Positions 7,544 to 16,672 of a DNA stretch of 64,000 bases are shown piece after piece; position 1 is the stretch's first letter, and the number at the start of each line of letters is the position of its first letter. The notes under the pieces were generated by a model. The model saw nothing but the letters and a program-made list of their open reading frames with translations, was not told where the DNA came from and made no database searches. The position numbers and the translations under genes are program-made. Source of the DNA: Acidovorax sp. (GTDB lineage Bacteria > Pseudomonadota > Gammaproteobacteria > Burkholderiales > Burkholderiaceae_C); contig NZ_JAJTBB010000031.1 of assembly GCF_021287135.1 (NCBI RefSeq), forward strand, positions 1 to 64,000, given 5' to 3'.

Positions 7544-9436
7544 TCAGCCGACCAGTTCCTTCACCTGCTGCAGCGCGGCGGGGTCTTCCATGGTCGTCAG
7601 GTCGCCGGGGTCGCGCCGTTCGGCCACGGCCTGCAGCGCGCGGCGTAGCAGCTTGCCGCTGCGTGTCTTGGGCAGCACGGTGACGAAATGCACGCGCGAT
7701 GGCCGCGCCACGGCACCCAGCTGGCTGTCCACCTGTTTCATGACATCGCCTTCGAGCTTCAGGCGCGCGGCGTCGTCCGTCAGCACCGAGGCGTCGCGCA
7801 CCACGGCAAAGGCCATGGCCACCTGCCCCTTCAGGCTGTCGGCCACGCCCACCACGGCCACCTCGGCGATGTTGGGGTGGGACGCGATGCTTTCCTCGAT
7901 CTCGCGGGTGCCCAGGCGGTGGCCCGCCACGTTGATCACGTCGTCCGTGCGGCCCAGGATGAAGTGGTAGCCGTCGGCGTCGCGGATGCCCCAGTCGAAG
8001 GTGCTGTAGATCAGGCGCCCGGGAATGCTCTTCCAGTAGGTGTTCACAAAGCGCGCGTCGTCGCGCCACACGGTCTGCATGCAGCCCGGCGGCAGGGGGC
8101 CTTCAATGGCGACCACGCCTTTCTGGTTGGCGCCTGTCAGCTCCTGGCCGGTGGCCTCGTCAATCAGCTTCACGTCATAGCCGTACATGGCCTTGCCGGG
8201 GCTGCCGAAGCGGGTGGACTGCTGCTGCACCCCATTGGCCAGGGTGAGGATGGGCCAGCCGGTCTCGGTCTGCCAGTAGTTGTCGATGATGGGGACCTGC
8301 AGCGCATCGCTGATCCATTGGGCCGTGGGTTCGTCCAGCGGTTCGCCGGCCAGCCACAGCGCCTTGAGGCTCTTCACGTTGTACTTGGCCAGGTAGGCGG
8401 GGTCCTGCTTCTTAAGCACGCGCACGGCCGTGGGGGCCGAGAACATGTGCGTGACCTGGTACTTCTGCACGATGCTCCACCACACGCCCGCGTCGGGCCG
8501 CGTGGGCAGGCCTTCGTACATGATGGTCGTGAGGCCCGCGATCAGCGGGCCGTAGATGATGTAGCTGTGGCCCACCACCCAGCCGATGTCGCTGGTGGCG
8601 AAATACACGTCGCCCGCCTTCGCGTCGAAGATGTGCTTCATGCTGGCCGCCAGCGCCACCGTGTAGCCGCCCGTGTCGCGCTGCACGCCCTTGGGCTTGC
8701 CGGTGGTGCCGCTGGTGTAGAGGGTGTAGCTGGGATGGGTGGAATCCACCCATTCGCAGGGCACCTGGGTGTTCAGGTGCTGCTCGCGCAGGGCGGCCCA
8801 TTCGTGGTCGCGCCCCGGCTGCAGGTGCATGGGGGCCAAGCCCCGGTTGACCATCAGTACGGCCGACGGCTTGTGTTTTGACAACGCGATGGCTTCGTCC
8901 AGCAGCGGCTTGTAGGGCACGACCTTGCCGCCGCGGGAGCCTGCGTCCGCACTCACCACGGCGGTGGGCTCCGCGTCTTCGATGCGCGAGGCCAGCGAAC
9001 CCGAGGCGAACCCGCCAAACACCACCGAGTGCAGGGCCCCGATGCGCACGCAGGCGAGCATGGCGAAGGCCGCCTCGGCAATCATGGGCATGTAGATCAG
9101 GACCCGGTCGCCCTTCTTGACGCCCAGCGACTGCAACACCGCCGCCATGCGCTGCACTTCCGCGTGCAGTTCGGCAAAGCTGTAGCTGCGTTCCGTGTGG
9201 GTCTCGGTGGAGATCGCCACCAGCGCGCTCTGCCCTGCGCGCGCCGCCAGATGGCGGTCCACGGCGTTGTGGCAGAGGTTGGTGGTGCCGCCCACGAACC
9301 ACTTGGCAAAGGGCGGATTGCTGTAGTCGCAGACCTGTTGGGGCGGGGTGTGCCAGTCAATGAGCTGGGCTTGCTCGTTCCAGAACGCATCGCGGTGGTC
9401 GATGGACTGGCGGTAGAAGTCGGCGTACTCGGTCAT
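7544..9436 (-). CDS. prpE: propionate--CoA ligase
   Basis: Acyl-CoA synthetase (630 aa) that activates propionate to propionyl-CoA through an acyl-adenylate. The N-terminal DFYRQSIDHRDAFWNEQAQ and the AMP-binding core TSGTTGKPKG (241-250), followed at once by VQRDTGGY, are typical of PrpE rather than acetyl-CoA synthetase. The C-terminal PKTRSGKLLRR carries the conserved catalytic lysine, which is reversibly acetylated in this family. Length is normal. It is not next to methylcitrate-cycle genes here, so it probably has its own promoter in the 242-bp gap shared with chrA. Confidence 0.93.
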   Translation of the reverse strand: MTEYADFYRQSIDHRDAFWNEQAQLIDWHTPPQQVCDYSNPPFAKWFVGGTTNLCHNAVDRHLAARAGQSALVAISTETHTERSYSFAELHAEVQRMAAVLQSLGVKKGDRVLIYMPMIAEAAFAMLACVRIGALHSVVFGGFASGSLASRIEDAEPTAVVSADAGSRGGKVVPYKPLLDEAIALSKHKPSAVLMVNRGLAPMHLQPGRDHEWAALREQHLNTQVPCEWVDSTHPSYTLYTSGTTGKPKGVQRDTGGYTVALAASMKHIFDAKAGDVYFATSDIGWVVGHSYIIYGPLIAGLTTIMYEGLPTRPDAGVWWSIVQKYQVTHMFSAPTAVRVLKKQDPAYLAKYNVKSLKALWLAGEPLDEPTAQWISDALQVPIIDNYWQTETGWPILTLANGVQQQSTRFGSPGKAMYGYDVKLIDEATGQELTGANQKGVVAIEGPLPPGCMQTVWRDDARFVNTYWKSIPGRLIYSTFDWGIRDADGYHFILGRTDDVINVAGHRLGTREIEESIASHPNIAEVAVVGVADSLKGQVAMAFAVVRDASVLTDDAARLKLEGDVMKQVDSQLGAVARPSRVHFVTVLPKTRSGKLLRRALQAVAERRDPGDLTTMEDPAALQQVKELVG

Positions 9437-9678
9437 GAAAGTCTCCTCTGCATCTCTCTCGCGCCCTGCTGCAAGCAGGTTTTGAATTCATAATTATTCA
9501 TGACGGGCTTGCGGCAAACTGACGGCCGTGCCGGGACGGGCCGCCCGGCGGTCGCCACCTTCCTGGCGCTGCGGCGTGCGGTGTCATCCTGGGTTGTTAG
9601 ACTGCGCGGCAGTTTTTCGCTGCCCCGGCAACCCGCGCCAGGTGGCGCCGGACCCTGCAATCCTTTCTGAGCCACCGC

Positions 9679-11043
9679 ATGCCCCCTGCCCCACCAGATA
9701 CTGCGCCCCCACCCGCCGAGCGGCCTGCGCCCGTGCGCTTTCAGGAGGCGTTCCGGTTCTGGCTCCAACTCGGCTTCATCAGCTTCGGCGGGCCTGCCGG
9801 GCAGATTGCCATCATGCACGCCGAATTGGTGGAGCGCCGCCGCTGGATCAGCGAAGCCCGCTTTCTGCATGCGCTGAACTACTGCATGGTGCTGCCCGGC
9901 CCCGAGGCCCAGCAGCTCGCCACCTACATCGGCTGGCTCATGCACCGCAGCTGGGGCGGCATCGTGGCCGGGGGGCTGTTTGTGCTGCCGTCGCTGTTCA
10001 TCCTGATCGGCCTGTCCTGGGTGTACGTGCGGTTTGGCGATGTGCCCGTCGTCGCCGGCATCTTCTACGGCGTGAAGCCCGCCGTGACGGCGCTGGTGCT
10101 GCAGGCGGCCCACCGGGTGGGCACCCGTGCGCTCAAGAACGGATGGATGTGGGCCATTGCCGCCGCTTCGTTTGTGGCCATTTTTGCGTTCAGCGTGCCG
10201 TTTCCGGCCATCGTCCTGGCCGCCGGCCTCATCGGCGCCCTGGGCGCACGGCGCTGGCCCGCCGTGTTTGCGCTGGGCGGCGGCCCGGCGGCAGGGTGCC
10301 AGCACTACGGCCCGGCACTCATCGACGACGACACCCCGACGCCGCCGCATGCGCGCTTTTCGCGCCGCCACCTGCTGGCGGTGGTGGGCTGCGGCGTGGC
10401 GCTGTGGCTGCTGGCCCTGGGCGCGCTGGCGGCCACGCAGGGCTGGCAGGGCACGCTCACGCAGATGGGCTGGTTCTTCTCCAAGGCAGCCCTGCTGACG
10501 TTCGGCGGCGCCTATGCCGTGCTGCCGTATGTGTTCCAGGGGGCGGTGGAACACTACCACTGGCTCTCGGCGGCGCAGATGATCGACGGCCTGGCGCTGG
10601 GCGAAACGACCCCCGGGCCGCTGATCATGGTGGTGGCCTTTGTCGGCTTCCTCGGCGGCTGGCTCCACCAGGTGGGTGGCCCCGACGCCTTGTTCGCGGG
10701 CGCCGCGGCGGCTGCGGCCGTGGTGACGTTTTTCACCTTCCTGCCGTCATTTGTCTTCATCCTGGCAGGCGGCCCGCTGGTGGAAGCCACGCACGGCAAG
10801 CTGGGCTTCACGGCACCGCTGTCGGCCATCACGGCGGCCGTGGTGGGCGTGATCCTGAACCTGGCCCTGTTTTTTGCCTACCACCTGCTGTGGCCGCAGG
10901 GCCTGGGCGGCCGCATGGACTGGGCGGCCGCCGCGATCACCTTGGGCGCACTGCTGGCCCTGCTGCGCCTGAAGGCCGGCGTGCTGCCGCTGCTGGGCGT
11001 CTGCGCGGCGGCGGGGCTGGCCGTGCAGTGGCTGGCGCGCTAA
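9679..11043 (+). CDS. chrA: chromate transporter, long-chain ChrA
   Basis: Inner-membrane CHR-family protein (454 aa) predicted to export chromate. Two homologous CHR halves are visible. The first has FGGPAGQIAIMHAELVE and LPGPEAQQLATYIGW; the second has FGGAYAVLPYVFQGAVE and LALGETTPGPLIM. The duplicated form is the classic long-chain arrangement. About ten to twelve hydrophobic segments. Divergent from prpE across a 242-bp gap (9437-9678) in which I see no clear operator. Not linked to chrB or other metal genes, so induction by chromate cannot be inferred. Confidence 0.9.
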   Translation: MPPAPPDTAPPPAERPAPVRFQEAFRFWLQLGFISFGGPAGQIAIMHAELVERRRWISEARFLHALNYCMVLPGPEAQQLATYIGWLMHRSWGGIVAGGLFVLPSLFILIGLSWVYVRFGDVPVVAGIFYGVKPAVTALVLQAAHRVGTRALKNGWMWAIAAASFVAIFAFSVPFPAIVLAAGLIGALGARRWPAVFALGGGPAAGCQHYGPALIDDDTPTPPHARFSRRHLLAVVGCGVALWLLALGALAATQGWQGTLTQMGWFFSKAALLTFGGAYAVLPYVFQGAVEHYHWLSAAQMIDGLALGETTPGPLIMVVAFVGFLGGWLHQVGGPDALFAGAAAAAAVVTFFTFLPSFVFILAGGPLVEATHGKLGFTAPLSAITAAVVGVILNLALFFAYHLLWPQGLGGRMDWAAAAITLGALLALLRLKAGVLPLLGVCAAAGLAVQWLAR

Positions 11044-11075
11044 CTGGCTGGTGTTGCGCAACGCCCAAAAGGAAA

Positions 11076-11103
11076 GCCCCGGCTCCACATCAGAGCACGG
11101 GGC
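11076..11103 (-). terminator. convergent terminator of icd (and chrA)
   Basis: GCCCCG (11076-11081) pairs with CGGGGC (11098-11103) between the convergent chrA and icd stops. On the minus strand the stem is followed by TTTCCTTTT. Confidence 0.5.
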
Positions 11104-11134
11104 CTGCGGCCGTTGCGCCCTGCCGGGCGAACGT

Positions 11135-12394
11135 TCACATATGGTCGATCATGACCTGGCCGAAGCCGGAGCAGCTCACCTGCGTCGCGCCCTCCATGAG
11201 ACGGGCGAAGTCGTAGGTCACCTTCTTGGAGGCAATGGACTTTTCCAGTGCGCTGATGATGAGGTTGGCCGCTTCGACCCAGCCCATGTGCCGCAGCATC
11301 ATCTCGGCCGAGAGGATTTCGGAGCCTGGGTTCACGTAGTCCTTGCCCGCGTACTTGGGTGCAGTGCCGTGGGTGGCCTCGAAGCAGGCCACGGAATCGG
11401 ACATGTTGGCGCCCGGCGCGATGCCGATGCCCCCCACCTGGGCTGCGAGCGCGTCCGAGATGTAGTCGCCGTTGAGGTTGAGCGTGGCCACCACCGAATA
11501 CTCGGCCGGGCGCAGCAGGATCTGCTGCAGGAAGGCGTCGGCAATGCTGTCCTTGATGGTGATGTCCTTGCCGTTCTTGGGGTTCTTGAGGCGGCACCAC
11601 GGGCCGCCGTCAATGGGCTGGGCACCGAATTCCTTCTGCGCCAGGGCATAGGCCCAGTCGCGGAAGCTGCCTTCGGTGTACTTCATGATGTTGCCCTTGT
11701 GCACGATGGTCACGCTGGGCTTGTCGTTGTCGATGGCGTACTGGATGGCCTTGCGCACCAGGCGCTCCGTGCCCTCCCGCGAGACGGGCTTGACCCCCAG
11801 GCCGGAGGTGTTGGGGAAGCGGATCTTCTTGACGCCCATCTCGTCCTGCAGGAACTTGATGAGCTTTTTCGCCTTGTCGGACTCGGCTTCGAACTCGATG
11901 CCGGCGTAGATGTCTTCCGAGTTCTCGCGGAAGATCACCATGTTGGTCTTCTCGGGCTCCTTCAGCGGCGAAGGGACGCCGCGGAAATATTGCACCGGGC
12001 GCAGGCAGACGTAGAGGTCCAGCTCCTGGCGCAGGGCCACGTTCAGCGAGCGGATGCCGCCGCCCACGGGCGTGGTCAGCGGCCCCTTGATGGACACCAC
12101 ATATTCGCGCAGCGCCTGCAGCGTCTCGTCCGGCAGCCACACGTCCGGCCCGTAGACCTTGGTGGATTTCTCGCCGGCGTACACCTCCATCCAGTGGATC
12201 TTTCGCTGGCCGCCATAGGCCTTGGCCACGGCCGCGTCCACCACCTTGATCATCACGGGCGTGATGTCCAGGCCCGTGCCATCGCCTTCGATGTAAGGAA
12301 TGATGGGCTGGGCGGGCACATTCAGGGACATGTCGGCGTTGACCGTGATCTTCTGGCCTTCGGCGGGCACCTTGATGTGCTGGTAACTGGTCAT
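11135..12394 (-). CDS. icd: isocitrate dehydrogenase, NADP-dependent
   Basis: TCA-cycle enzyme turning isocitrate into 2-oxoglutarate, CO2 and NADPH. The 419-residue length and the motifs [35 protein letters not shown] (substrate and phospho-serine region) and [20 protein letters not shown] match the E. coli-type homodimeric enzyme. The NADP-binding half includes [19 protein letters not shown]. Because the phosphorylatable serine in RSLN is kept, control by an AceK kinase is possible, though aceK is not in the window. Monocistronic on the minus strand. Confidence 0.96.
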   Translation of the reverse strand: MTSYQHIKVPAEGQKITVNADMSLNVPAQPIIPYIEGDGTGLDITPVMIKVVDAAVAKAYGGQRKIHWMEVYAGEKSTKVYGPDVWLPDETLQALREYVVSIKGPLTTPVGGGIRSLNVALRQELDLYVCLRPVQYFRGVPSPLKEPEKTNMVIFRENSEDIYAGIEFEAESDKAKKLIKFLQDEMGVKKIRFPNTSGLGVKPVSREGTERLVRKAIQYAIDNDKPSVTIVHKGNIMKYTEGSFRDWAYALAQKEFGAQPIDGGPWCRLKNPKNGKDITIKDSIADAFLQQILLRPAEYSVVATLNLNGDYISDALAAQVGGIGIAPGANMSDSVACFEATHGTAPKYAGKDYVNPGSEILSAEMMLRHMGWVEAANLIISALEKSIASKKVTYDFARLMEGATQVSCSGFGQVMIDHM

Positions 12395-12596
12395 GGGGGC
12401 GGATCTCCTGTGGGCGCTGCGGGGGTGTCAGCAAATGGGCAAACGATGCGATGCCGATCAATTCTAATGACAAAAATTTTCGAAGATGCCCCTGTCAACG
12501 CTCGCTCCGCTGCTATCGTTGCGGGTGGAGCGGTGCCGCGTCGCGCATTGCTTCGACCCATCGATTGTTCAACTCCTCACACTGGAAACGGCATAT

Positions 12597-12788
12597 ATGA
12601 AAAAACTCCTCGCTGTCCTGGTGGCCGGCCTGTTCGCTGCGGGTGCGTTTGCACAAGCACCTGCCACGGCGCCTGCCCCCTCCGCCCCCATGGCATCTCC
12701 TGCCCCCAAGGCCAAGACCACCAAGGTCCACAAGAAAAAGGCTTCCAAGAAGGTCCACAAGAAGAAGGCCGCTCACAAGACCATGTGA
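12597..12788 (+). CDS. small secreted Ala/Pro/Lys-rich protein
   Basis: 63 residues. An N-terminal signal peptide (MKKLLAVLVAGLFAAGAFAQ, cleavage likely after AFA) is followed by an Ala/Pro segment and a strongly basic tail with two copies of KVHKKKA. The ATG at 12597 is preceded by GGAAACG and directly begins the signal peptide, so the longer in-frame extension upstream is unlikely. A terminator follows at 12841. No characterised family is recognised; such tails could bind nucleic acid, LPS or polyanions in the periplasm, but this is a guess. Confidence 0.7.
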   Translation: MKKLLAVLVAGLFAAGAFAQAPATAPAPSAPMASPAPKAKTTKVHKKKASKKVHKKKAAHKTM

Positions 12789-12840
12789 TCGCAGCCGGTG
12801 TGCGCACCGCTCGCCGGTGTGCCGCCCGCTGGTACAAAAT

Positions 12841-12864
12841 CGCCCGCAGCCGCGGGCGTTTTTT
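12841..12864 (+). terminator. rho-independent terminator of the Lys-rich protein gene
   Basis: CGCCCGC (12841-12847), a short loop, GCGGGCG, then a run of six T (12859-12864). Confidence 0.85.
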
Positions 12865-12927
12865 ATTGGCGCGAGCGCTTCGCCAACCGCCGGCGTACCC
12901 TTCCCTTTCGTTGTCCTGAAAGCTCCC

Positions 12928-13431
12928 ATGTCCGCTTTTGCCCCTGCCCTTGTTGCCCGTGCGCGCCCGCTGCGCGCATCCATCGCTGCGCGCGCCGCCG
13001 CCGCAGCCCTTCTTGCTGCCTTGTTCGGCACTGCTGCCGCCCAGGAAGCCCCTCAGCTGGACCTGCCCCGGGTGGAACTGACGGCGGGCATGCATCGCAT
13101 TGATGCCCAGGTGGCGGCCACGCCCCAGGAGCGGCAGACAGGCCTCATGTTCCGCAAGGAGATGCCCGCCCACGAGGGCATGCTGTTCGTGTTCGAACAA
13201 CCGGCCGCGCAGTGCTTCTGGATGAAGAACACGTTGCTGCCCCTGACGGCGGCGTTCGTGGACGACGACGGCACCATCGTGAACCTGGAGGACATGAAGC
13301 CGCAGACGCTGGATTCGCACTGCTCGGCCAAGCCCGTGCGCTACGTGCTGGAGATGAACCAGGGCTGGTTCGCCAAGAAGGGCCTCAAGGCGGGCACGAA
13401 GTTGGCGGGGGTGCCGTTCCGCCGCAAATAG
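12928..13431 (+). CDS. DUF192 family exported protein
   Basis: 167 residues. The N-terminal 37 or so residues look like a signal peptide (Ala-rich hydrophobic run ending AAAQ). The DUF192 core follows: TPQERQTGLMFRKEMP, GMLFVF, CFWMKNTLLPL and ALEMNQGW-like YVLEMNQGWFAKKG near the end. Function of the family is not established; members are small beta-rich exported proteins. The ATG at 12928 is chosen because it starts the signal peptide; the longer upstream frame crosses a terminator. Monocistronic. Confidence 0.85.
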   Translation: MSAFAPALVARARPLRASIAARAAAAALLAALFGTAAAQEAPQLDLPRVELTAGMHRIDAQVAATPQERQTGLMFRKEMPAHEGMLFVFEQPAAQCFWMKNTLLPLTAAFVDDDGTIVNLEDMKPQTLDSHCSAKPVRYVLEMNQGWFAKKGLKAGTKLAGVPFRRK

Positions 13432-13461
13432 CGCTCCGCTCCACGTTGCAGCCCCATGAAA

Positions 13462-13481
13462 AACGGCCCCGCGGGGCCGTT
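13462..13481. terminator. bidirectional terminator between DUF192 gene and sodB
   Basis: Perfect 20-bp palindrome AACGGCCCCG and its complement between two convergent genes, with A-run on one side and T on the other. Confidence 0.75.
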
Positions 13482-13541
13482 GTGCTTTGCAAGCGCCAGG
13501 GCTTGCGGGGGGCCGGGCCGCACCGGGGTGCGGCGCGGGCG

Positions 13542-14123
13542 TCAGGCGAAGTTGGCTTCGGCGAACTTCCAGTTGACCAGCTTGTCCAGGAAGGTTTCCA
13601 CGAACTTGGGACGCAGGTTGCGGTAGTCGATGTAGTACGCGTGCTCCCACACGTCCACCGTCAGCAGCGCCTTGTCAGCGGTGGTCAGGGGCGTGCCGGC
13701 CGCGCCGGTGTTCACGATGTCCACGCTGCCGTCGGCCTTCTTCACCAGCCAGGTCCAGCCGGAGCCGAAGTTGCCTACGGCACTCTTCACAAAGGCTTCC
13801 TTGAAGGCGGCGTAGCTGCCCCACTTGGCATTGATGGCCGCGGCCAGCGCGCCCGTGGGCTCGCCGCCGCCTTGGGGGGCCATGCAGTTCCAGAAGAAGG
13901 TGTGGTTCCAGATCTGGGCTGCGTTGTTGTAGATGCCGCCGCTGGATTTCTTGACGATCTCTTCGAGCGCCATGTTCTCGAACTCGGTGCCCTTTTGCAG
14001 ATTGTTCAGGTTCACCACATAGGCGTTGTGGTGCTTGCCATGGTGGTACTCCAGGGTTTCCTGGCTGTAGTGGGGCGCCAGGGCGTCGATGGCGTAAGGC
14101 AGCGGAGGCAGGGTATGTTCCAT
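13542..14123 (-). CDS. sodB: superoxide dismutase, Fe/Mn family (Fe-type)
   Basis: Cytoplasmic enzyme that dismutates superoxide (193 aa). The start ATG at 14123 gives [17 protein letters not shown], the family N-terminus, with AAGGAAAC as ribosome site. Metal ligands and surroundings are visible: [27 protein letters not shown], and [13 protein letters not shown]. The QIWNHTFFW context favours the iron enzyme. No signal peptide. Monocistronic, ending at a bidirectional terminator. Confidence 0.94.
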   Translation of the reverse strand: MEHTLPPLPYAIDALAPHYSQETLEYHHGKHHNAYVVNLNNLQKGTEFENMALEEIVKKSSGGIYNNAAQIWNHTFFWNCMAPQGGGEPTGALAAAINAKWGSYAAFKEAFVKSAVGNFGSGWTWLVKKADGSVDIVNTGAAGTPLTTADKALLTVDVWEHAYYIDYRNLRPKFVETFLDKLVNWKFAEANFA

Positions 14124-14173
14124 GGTGGTGTTTCCTTGTGGTTTGAAATTCCGGGAGGCTCTTGGCAACGCAA

Positions 14174-14187
14174 ATTGCCTGAGCAAT
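14174..14187. promoter_or_regulatory. palindrome in sodB leader
   Basis: ATTGC-CTGA-GCAAT, 51 bp upstream of the sodB start. A dyad of this size could be an operator; no regulator can be named from sequence. Confidence 0.25.
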
Positions 14188-14276
14188 GCGGTAGGGCACG
14201 GCACGAAGGGGGCATTGTAGGAAGATCGGGCGACCTGTGCAGCGTGAGGCCACTGACCGCGCAGGGACAGCAGTGC

Positions 14277-14311
14277 GCACGGGCCTAGCGCCTGGGCGAT
14301 GAGGCCCGTGC
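14277..14311 (-). terminator. hairpin after xseA
   Basis: GCACGGGCCT (14277-14286) pairs perfectly with 14302-14311, starting 5 bp after the xseA stop. No T-run follows, so it may be a processed 3' end or a weak terminator. Confidence 0.4.
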
Positions 14312-14316
14312 AGGGC

Positions 14317-15642
14317 CTACAGCAGGCGGGGTTGCTCCACCGTCACATCCACCACGCCATCTGCCAGCAGGGCCCGCAGTGCATCGCCGGGGTGGGCCTG
14401 GCGCACGCTGGACACCGCCCCGCCCTGCGTGTCGGTCAGCAGCGCGTAGCCGCGCTGCAGCACCAGCCGGGGGTCCAGCAGGTCCAGCCGGAGGGCGGCG
14501 CGGTCCAGCCGCTCCCGTTGCAGCGACAGGGCCTGGTCGATTTTTTGAGTCAAATTGGCCTCCAGCGCTTTCTGGGATTGCGCAAGGCGCTCCAATTTCA
14601 ATAGCGCCCCGTGCTGCATCTGCTGGGCCAGGCGGGCCAGTTGCACCTGCTGGCGTCCCACCAGCCCCGAAGGCCGGCCCAGGCGCGCGGCCGCCTGGTC
14701 GAGCCGCTGGTGGCGCAGGTCCAGCTGGCGCTGCACGGCATCGCCCAGCCGGTCGGACAGCAAGCCCAGCGCGCCCAGCCACACGTCCCGCGGCTGAGCC
14801 ACCAGCTCGGCCGCGGCCGTGGGGGTGGGGGCGCGCAGGTCGGCACAGAAGTCGGCAATGGAAAAATCGGTTTCATGCCCCACGCCGCACACCAGCGGCA
14901 CCGGGCTTTGCACGATGGTGCGCGCCAGTTGCTCGTCGTTGAAGGCCCACAGGTCCTCGATGGACCCTCCGCCGCGCACCAGCAGAATGACGTCGATGGG
15001 CGGACTTGCAGGCAAATCTGCCTCCAGCGCTGGCCCACCCTGCGCCAGCCGATACAGTTTTGATAGCGCTGCCACCAGCGATGCCGGCGCCGCAGCCCCT
15101 TGCACCTGCGCTGGCGCCAGCACCACCGGGATGTGGGGCACCCGCCGGCGCAGCGCCGTGACGACGTCGTGCAGCGCGGCAGCGCCCAGCGAGGTGACCA
15201 GGCCGATGCCGCGGGGCTGCAGGGGCAGCGGACGCTTGCGCCCGCTGTCGAACAGCCCCTCGGCCTCCAGCTGGGCCTTCAGCCGCAGGAACTGCTCGAA
15301 CAGCGCGCCCTGCCCCGCGCGCTGCATGCTCTCCACGATGAACTGCAGGTCGCCCCGCGCCTCGTACACGCCCAGGCGCCCGCGCAACTCCACCAGTTCG
15401 CCGTCCCGCGGCGAAAAGTCCAGCAGGCTGGCCGCCCGCCGGAACATGGCGCAACGCAACTGCCCGGTGGCGTCCTTGACCGAGAAATAGCAATGCCCGC
15501 TGGACGCGCGCGAGAAGCCCGTGATCTCGCCGCGCACCGCGACAGGATTGAACCGCGCCTCCAGCGCATCAGCAATGGCGCGGCACAGCGCGCCAACTTC
15601 CCAGATGCGCGGCGCCGCTGCGGGGTTTGGACGGTCAACCAT
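14317..15642 (-). CDS. xseA: exodeoxyribonuclease VII large subunit
   Basis: Catalytic large subunit (441 aa) of the ssDNA exonuclease; the small subunit xseB is not in the window. The OB-fold N-terminus ([40 protein letters not shown]) and the catalytic part (GRGSIEDLW-like [46 protein letters not shown]) are intact, followed by a long helical region and RGYALL. The start ATG at 15642 removes an unsupported N-terminal extension. Two stretches of the coding region (near 14539-14606 and 15008-15072) resemble the dispersed AGCGCT repeat and encode [11 protein letters not shown] and [10 protein letters not shown]. Confidence 0.93.
   Translation of the reverse strand: MVDRPNPAAAPRIWEVGALCRAIADALEARFNPVAVRGEITGFSRASSGHCYFSVKDATGQLRCAMFRRAASLLDFSPRDGELVELRGRLGVYEARGDLQFIVESMQRAGQGALFEQFLRLKAQLEAEGLFDSGRKRPLPLQPRGIGLVTSLGAAALHDVVTALRRRVPHIPVVLAPAQVQGAAAPASLVAALSKLYRLAQGGPALEADLPASPPIDVILLVRGGGSIEDLWAFNDEQLARTIVQSPVPLVCGVGHETDFSIADFCADLRAPTPTAAAELVAQPRDVWLGALGLLSDRLGDAVQRQLDLRHQRLDQAAARLGRPSGLVGRQQVQLARLAQQMQHGALLKLERLAQSQKALEANLTQKIDQALSLQRERLDRAALRLDLLDPRLVLQRGYALLTDTQGGAVSSVRQAHPGDALRALLADGVVDVTVEQPRLL
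14539..14606. repeat. AGCGCT-type repeat inside xseA, copy A
   Basis: TTTTTTGAGTCAAATTGGCC, then TCCAGCGCTTTCTGGGATTG, CGCAAGGCGCTCC and AATTTCAATAGCG. The first half is nearly the same as the intergenic copy at 32759. It is read in frame as part of the XseA helical region. Confidence 0.6.
15008..15072. repeat. AGCGCT-type repeat inside xseA, copy B
   Basis: CAGGCAAATCTGCCTCCAGC, GCTGGCCCACCCTGCGCCAG and TTTTGATAGCGCTGCC follow the order of the intergenic copies and are read in frame ([17 protein letters not shown]). Confidence 0.5.
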
Positions 15643-15857
15643 GAGATTTGGCGGGCCTTGGCGCCGGGCGCCGCTGCGAAGTACTCCACAGAAACTGGCG
15701 TGCGGGGGCTGTGGCGAGGTGCGCCGTGGCAATCGCCGGCAAACCCAGCACGTACGTGCAACTTGTTGATTTCAAAGGATTTTTCACTGCGCAATTTTTC
15801 ATCAATCTGTTGCAACCACGGCGTGGCGCCGCTTTGCCGGGGTTCAGATCCGGGTTT

Positions 15858-15885
15858 CCCACAAAGTTATCCACAGTTTTTGTGG
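15858..15885. other. hairpin with a consensus DnaA box in the loop
   Basis: In the 351-bp gap between divergent xseA and exbB, CCCACAAA (15858-15865) and TTTGTGGG (15878-15885) are perfect inverted arms. The sequence between them contains TTATCCACA (15867-15875), the perfect DnaA-box consensus. The rest of this gap shows no gene; the xseA and exbB promoters must lie here. Confidence 0.5.
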
Positions 15886-15993
15886 GTGAGACGAAAAGCG
15901 CACCGGCGGCTGAGCCACCGCAACGCGCAACACCAAGACCCGGTGGCAAGCTGGGTCATAATCGCCCGTTGCTTCATCTGTGCGGAGAGAGAT

Positions 15994-16626
15994 TTGCTGT
16001 CCATCATACAAGCCGCAGGCTGGCCGATCTGGCCCCTGGTCGCGTGTTCCGTCCTGGGATTGGCGCTGATTTTTGAACGCTTCGTGGCCCTCAAGACCGC
16101 CCGCGTCGCGCCCCCGAAGCTGCTGGACGAAGCGATCACCGTCTCCTCCAAGGCCCTGCCCACGCCCGATGTGGTGAACCAGCTGGCCCAGAACTCTGCC
16201 CTGGGTGAGGTGCTGGCCAGCGGCCTGCGCACCCTCAACAGCAACCCCCAATGCACCGAGGCCGACCTGCGCTCGGCCATGGAAGGCACCGGCCGCACGG
16301 TGGCCCACCGGCTGGAGAAGTACCTGGCGGCGCTGGCCACCATTGCCTCGGCGGCGCCACTGCTGGGCCTGCTGGGCACCGTGATCGGCATGATCGAGAT
16401 CTTCGGCTCGCAGTCCGGCACCGGCGGCGTGGGTGGCGGCAACCCCGCTCAGCTGGCGCACGGGATCTCGGTGGCGCTGTACAACACGGCGTTCGGCCTG
16501 ATCGTCGCCATCCCCACCCTGATCTTCTGGCGCTACTTCCGCGCCCGGGTCGACGCCTACCTGCTGGCGCTGGAACTGGCGTCCGAGCAGTTTGTCCGCC
16601 ACCTCCTGCGCGTGCGCAGGAAGTGA
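15994..16626 (+). CDS. exbB: MotA/TolQ/ExbB proton channel family protein
   Basis: Inner-membrane proton channel subunit (210 aa) energising TonB-dependent uptake or a Tol-like machine with ExbD. Three membrane segments: near the N-terminus (GWPIWPLVACSVLGLALIF), around ASAAPLLGLLGTVIGMIEIF, and around ISVALYNTAFGLIVAIPTL. I chose TTG at 15994 because GGAGAGAG stands just upstream and the first membrane segment begins there; a longer frame upstream is not protein-like. First gene of the exbB-exbD-lpxK-Trm112-kdsB run. No tonB in view, so the partner receptor system is unknown. Confidence 0.85.
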   Translation: MLSIIQAAGWPIWPLVACSVLGLALIFERFVALKTARVAPPKLLDEAITVSSKALPTPDVVNQLAQNSALGEVLASGLRTLNSNPQCTEADLRSAMEGTGRTVAHRLEKYLAALATIASAAPLLGLLGTVIGMIEIFGSQSGTGGVGGGNPAQLAHGISVALYNTAFGLIVAIPTLIFWRYFRARVDAYLLALELASEQFVRHLLRVRRK

Positions 16627-16672
16627 GCCGTTTGCAACGCCGCCACCGCGAGCCGCCCCTGGGACCGCTGAC

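Noticed and set aside
15100-15993. Longer N-terminus for exbB
   Set aside because: It would overlap most of xseA in antisense and cross the promoter region; TTG at 15994 has a good ribosome site.
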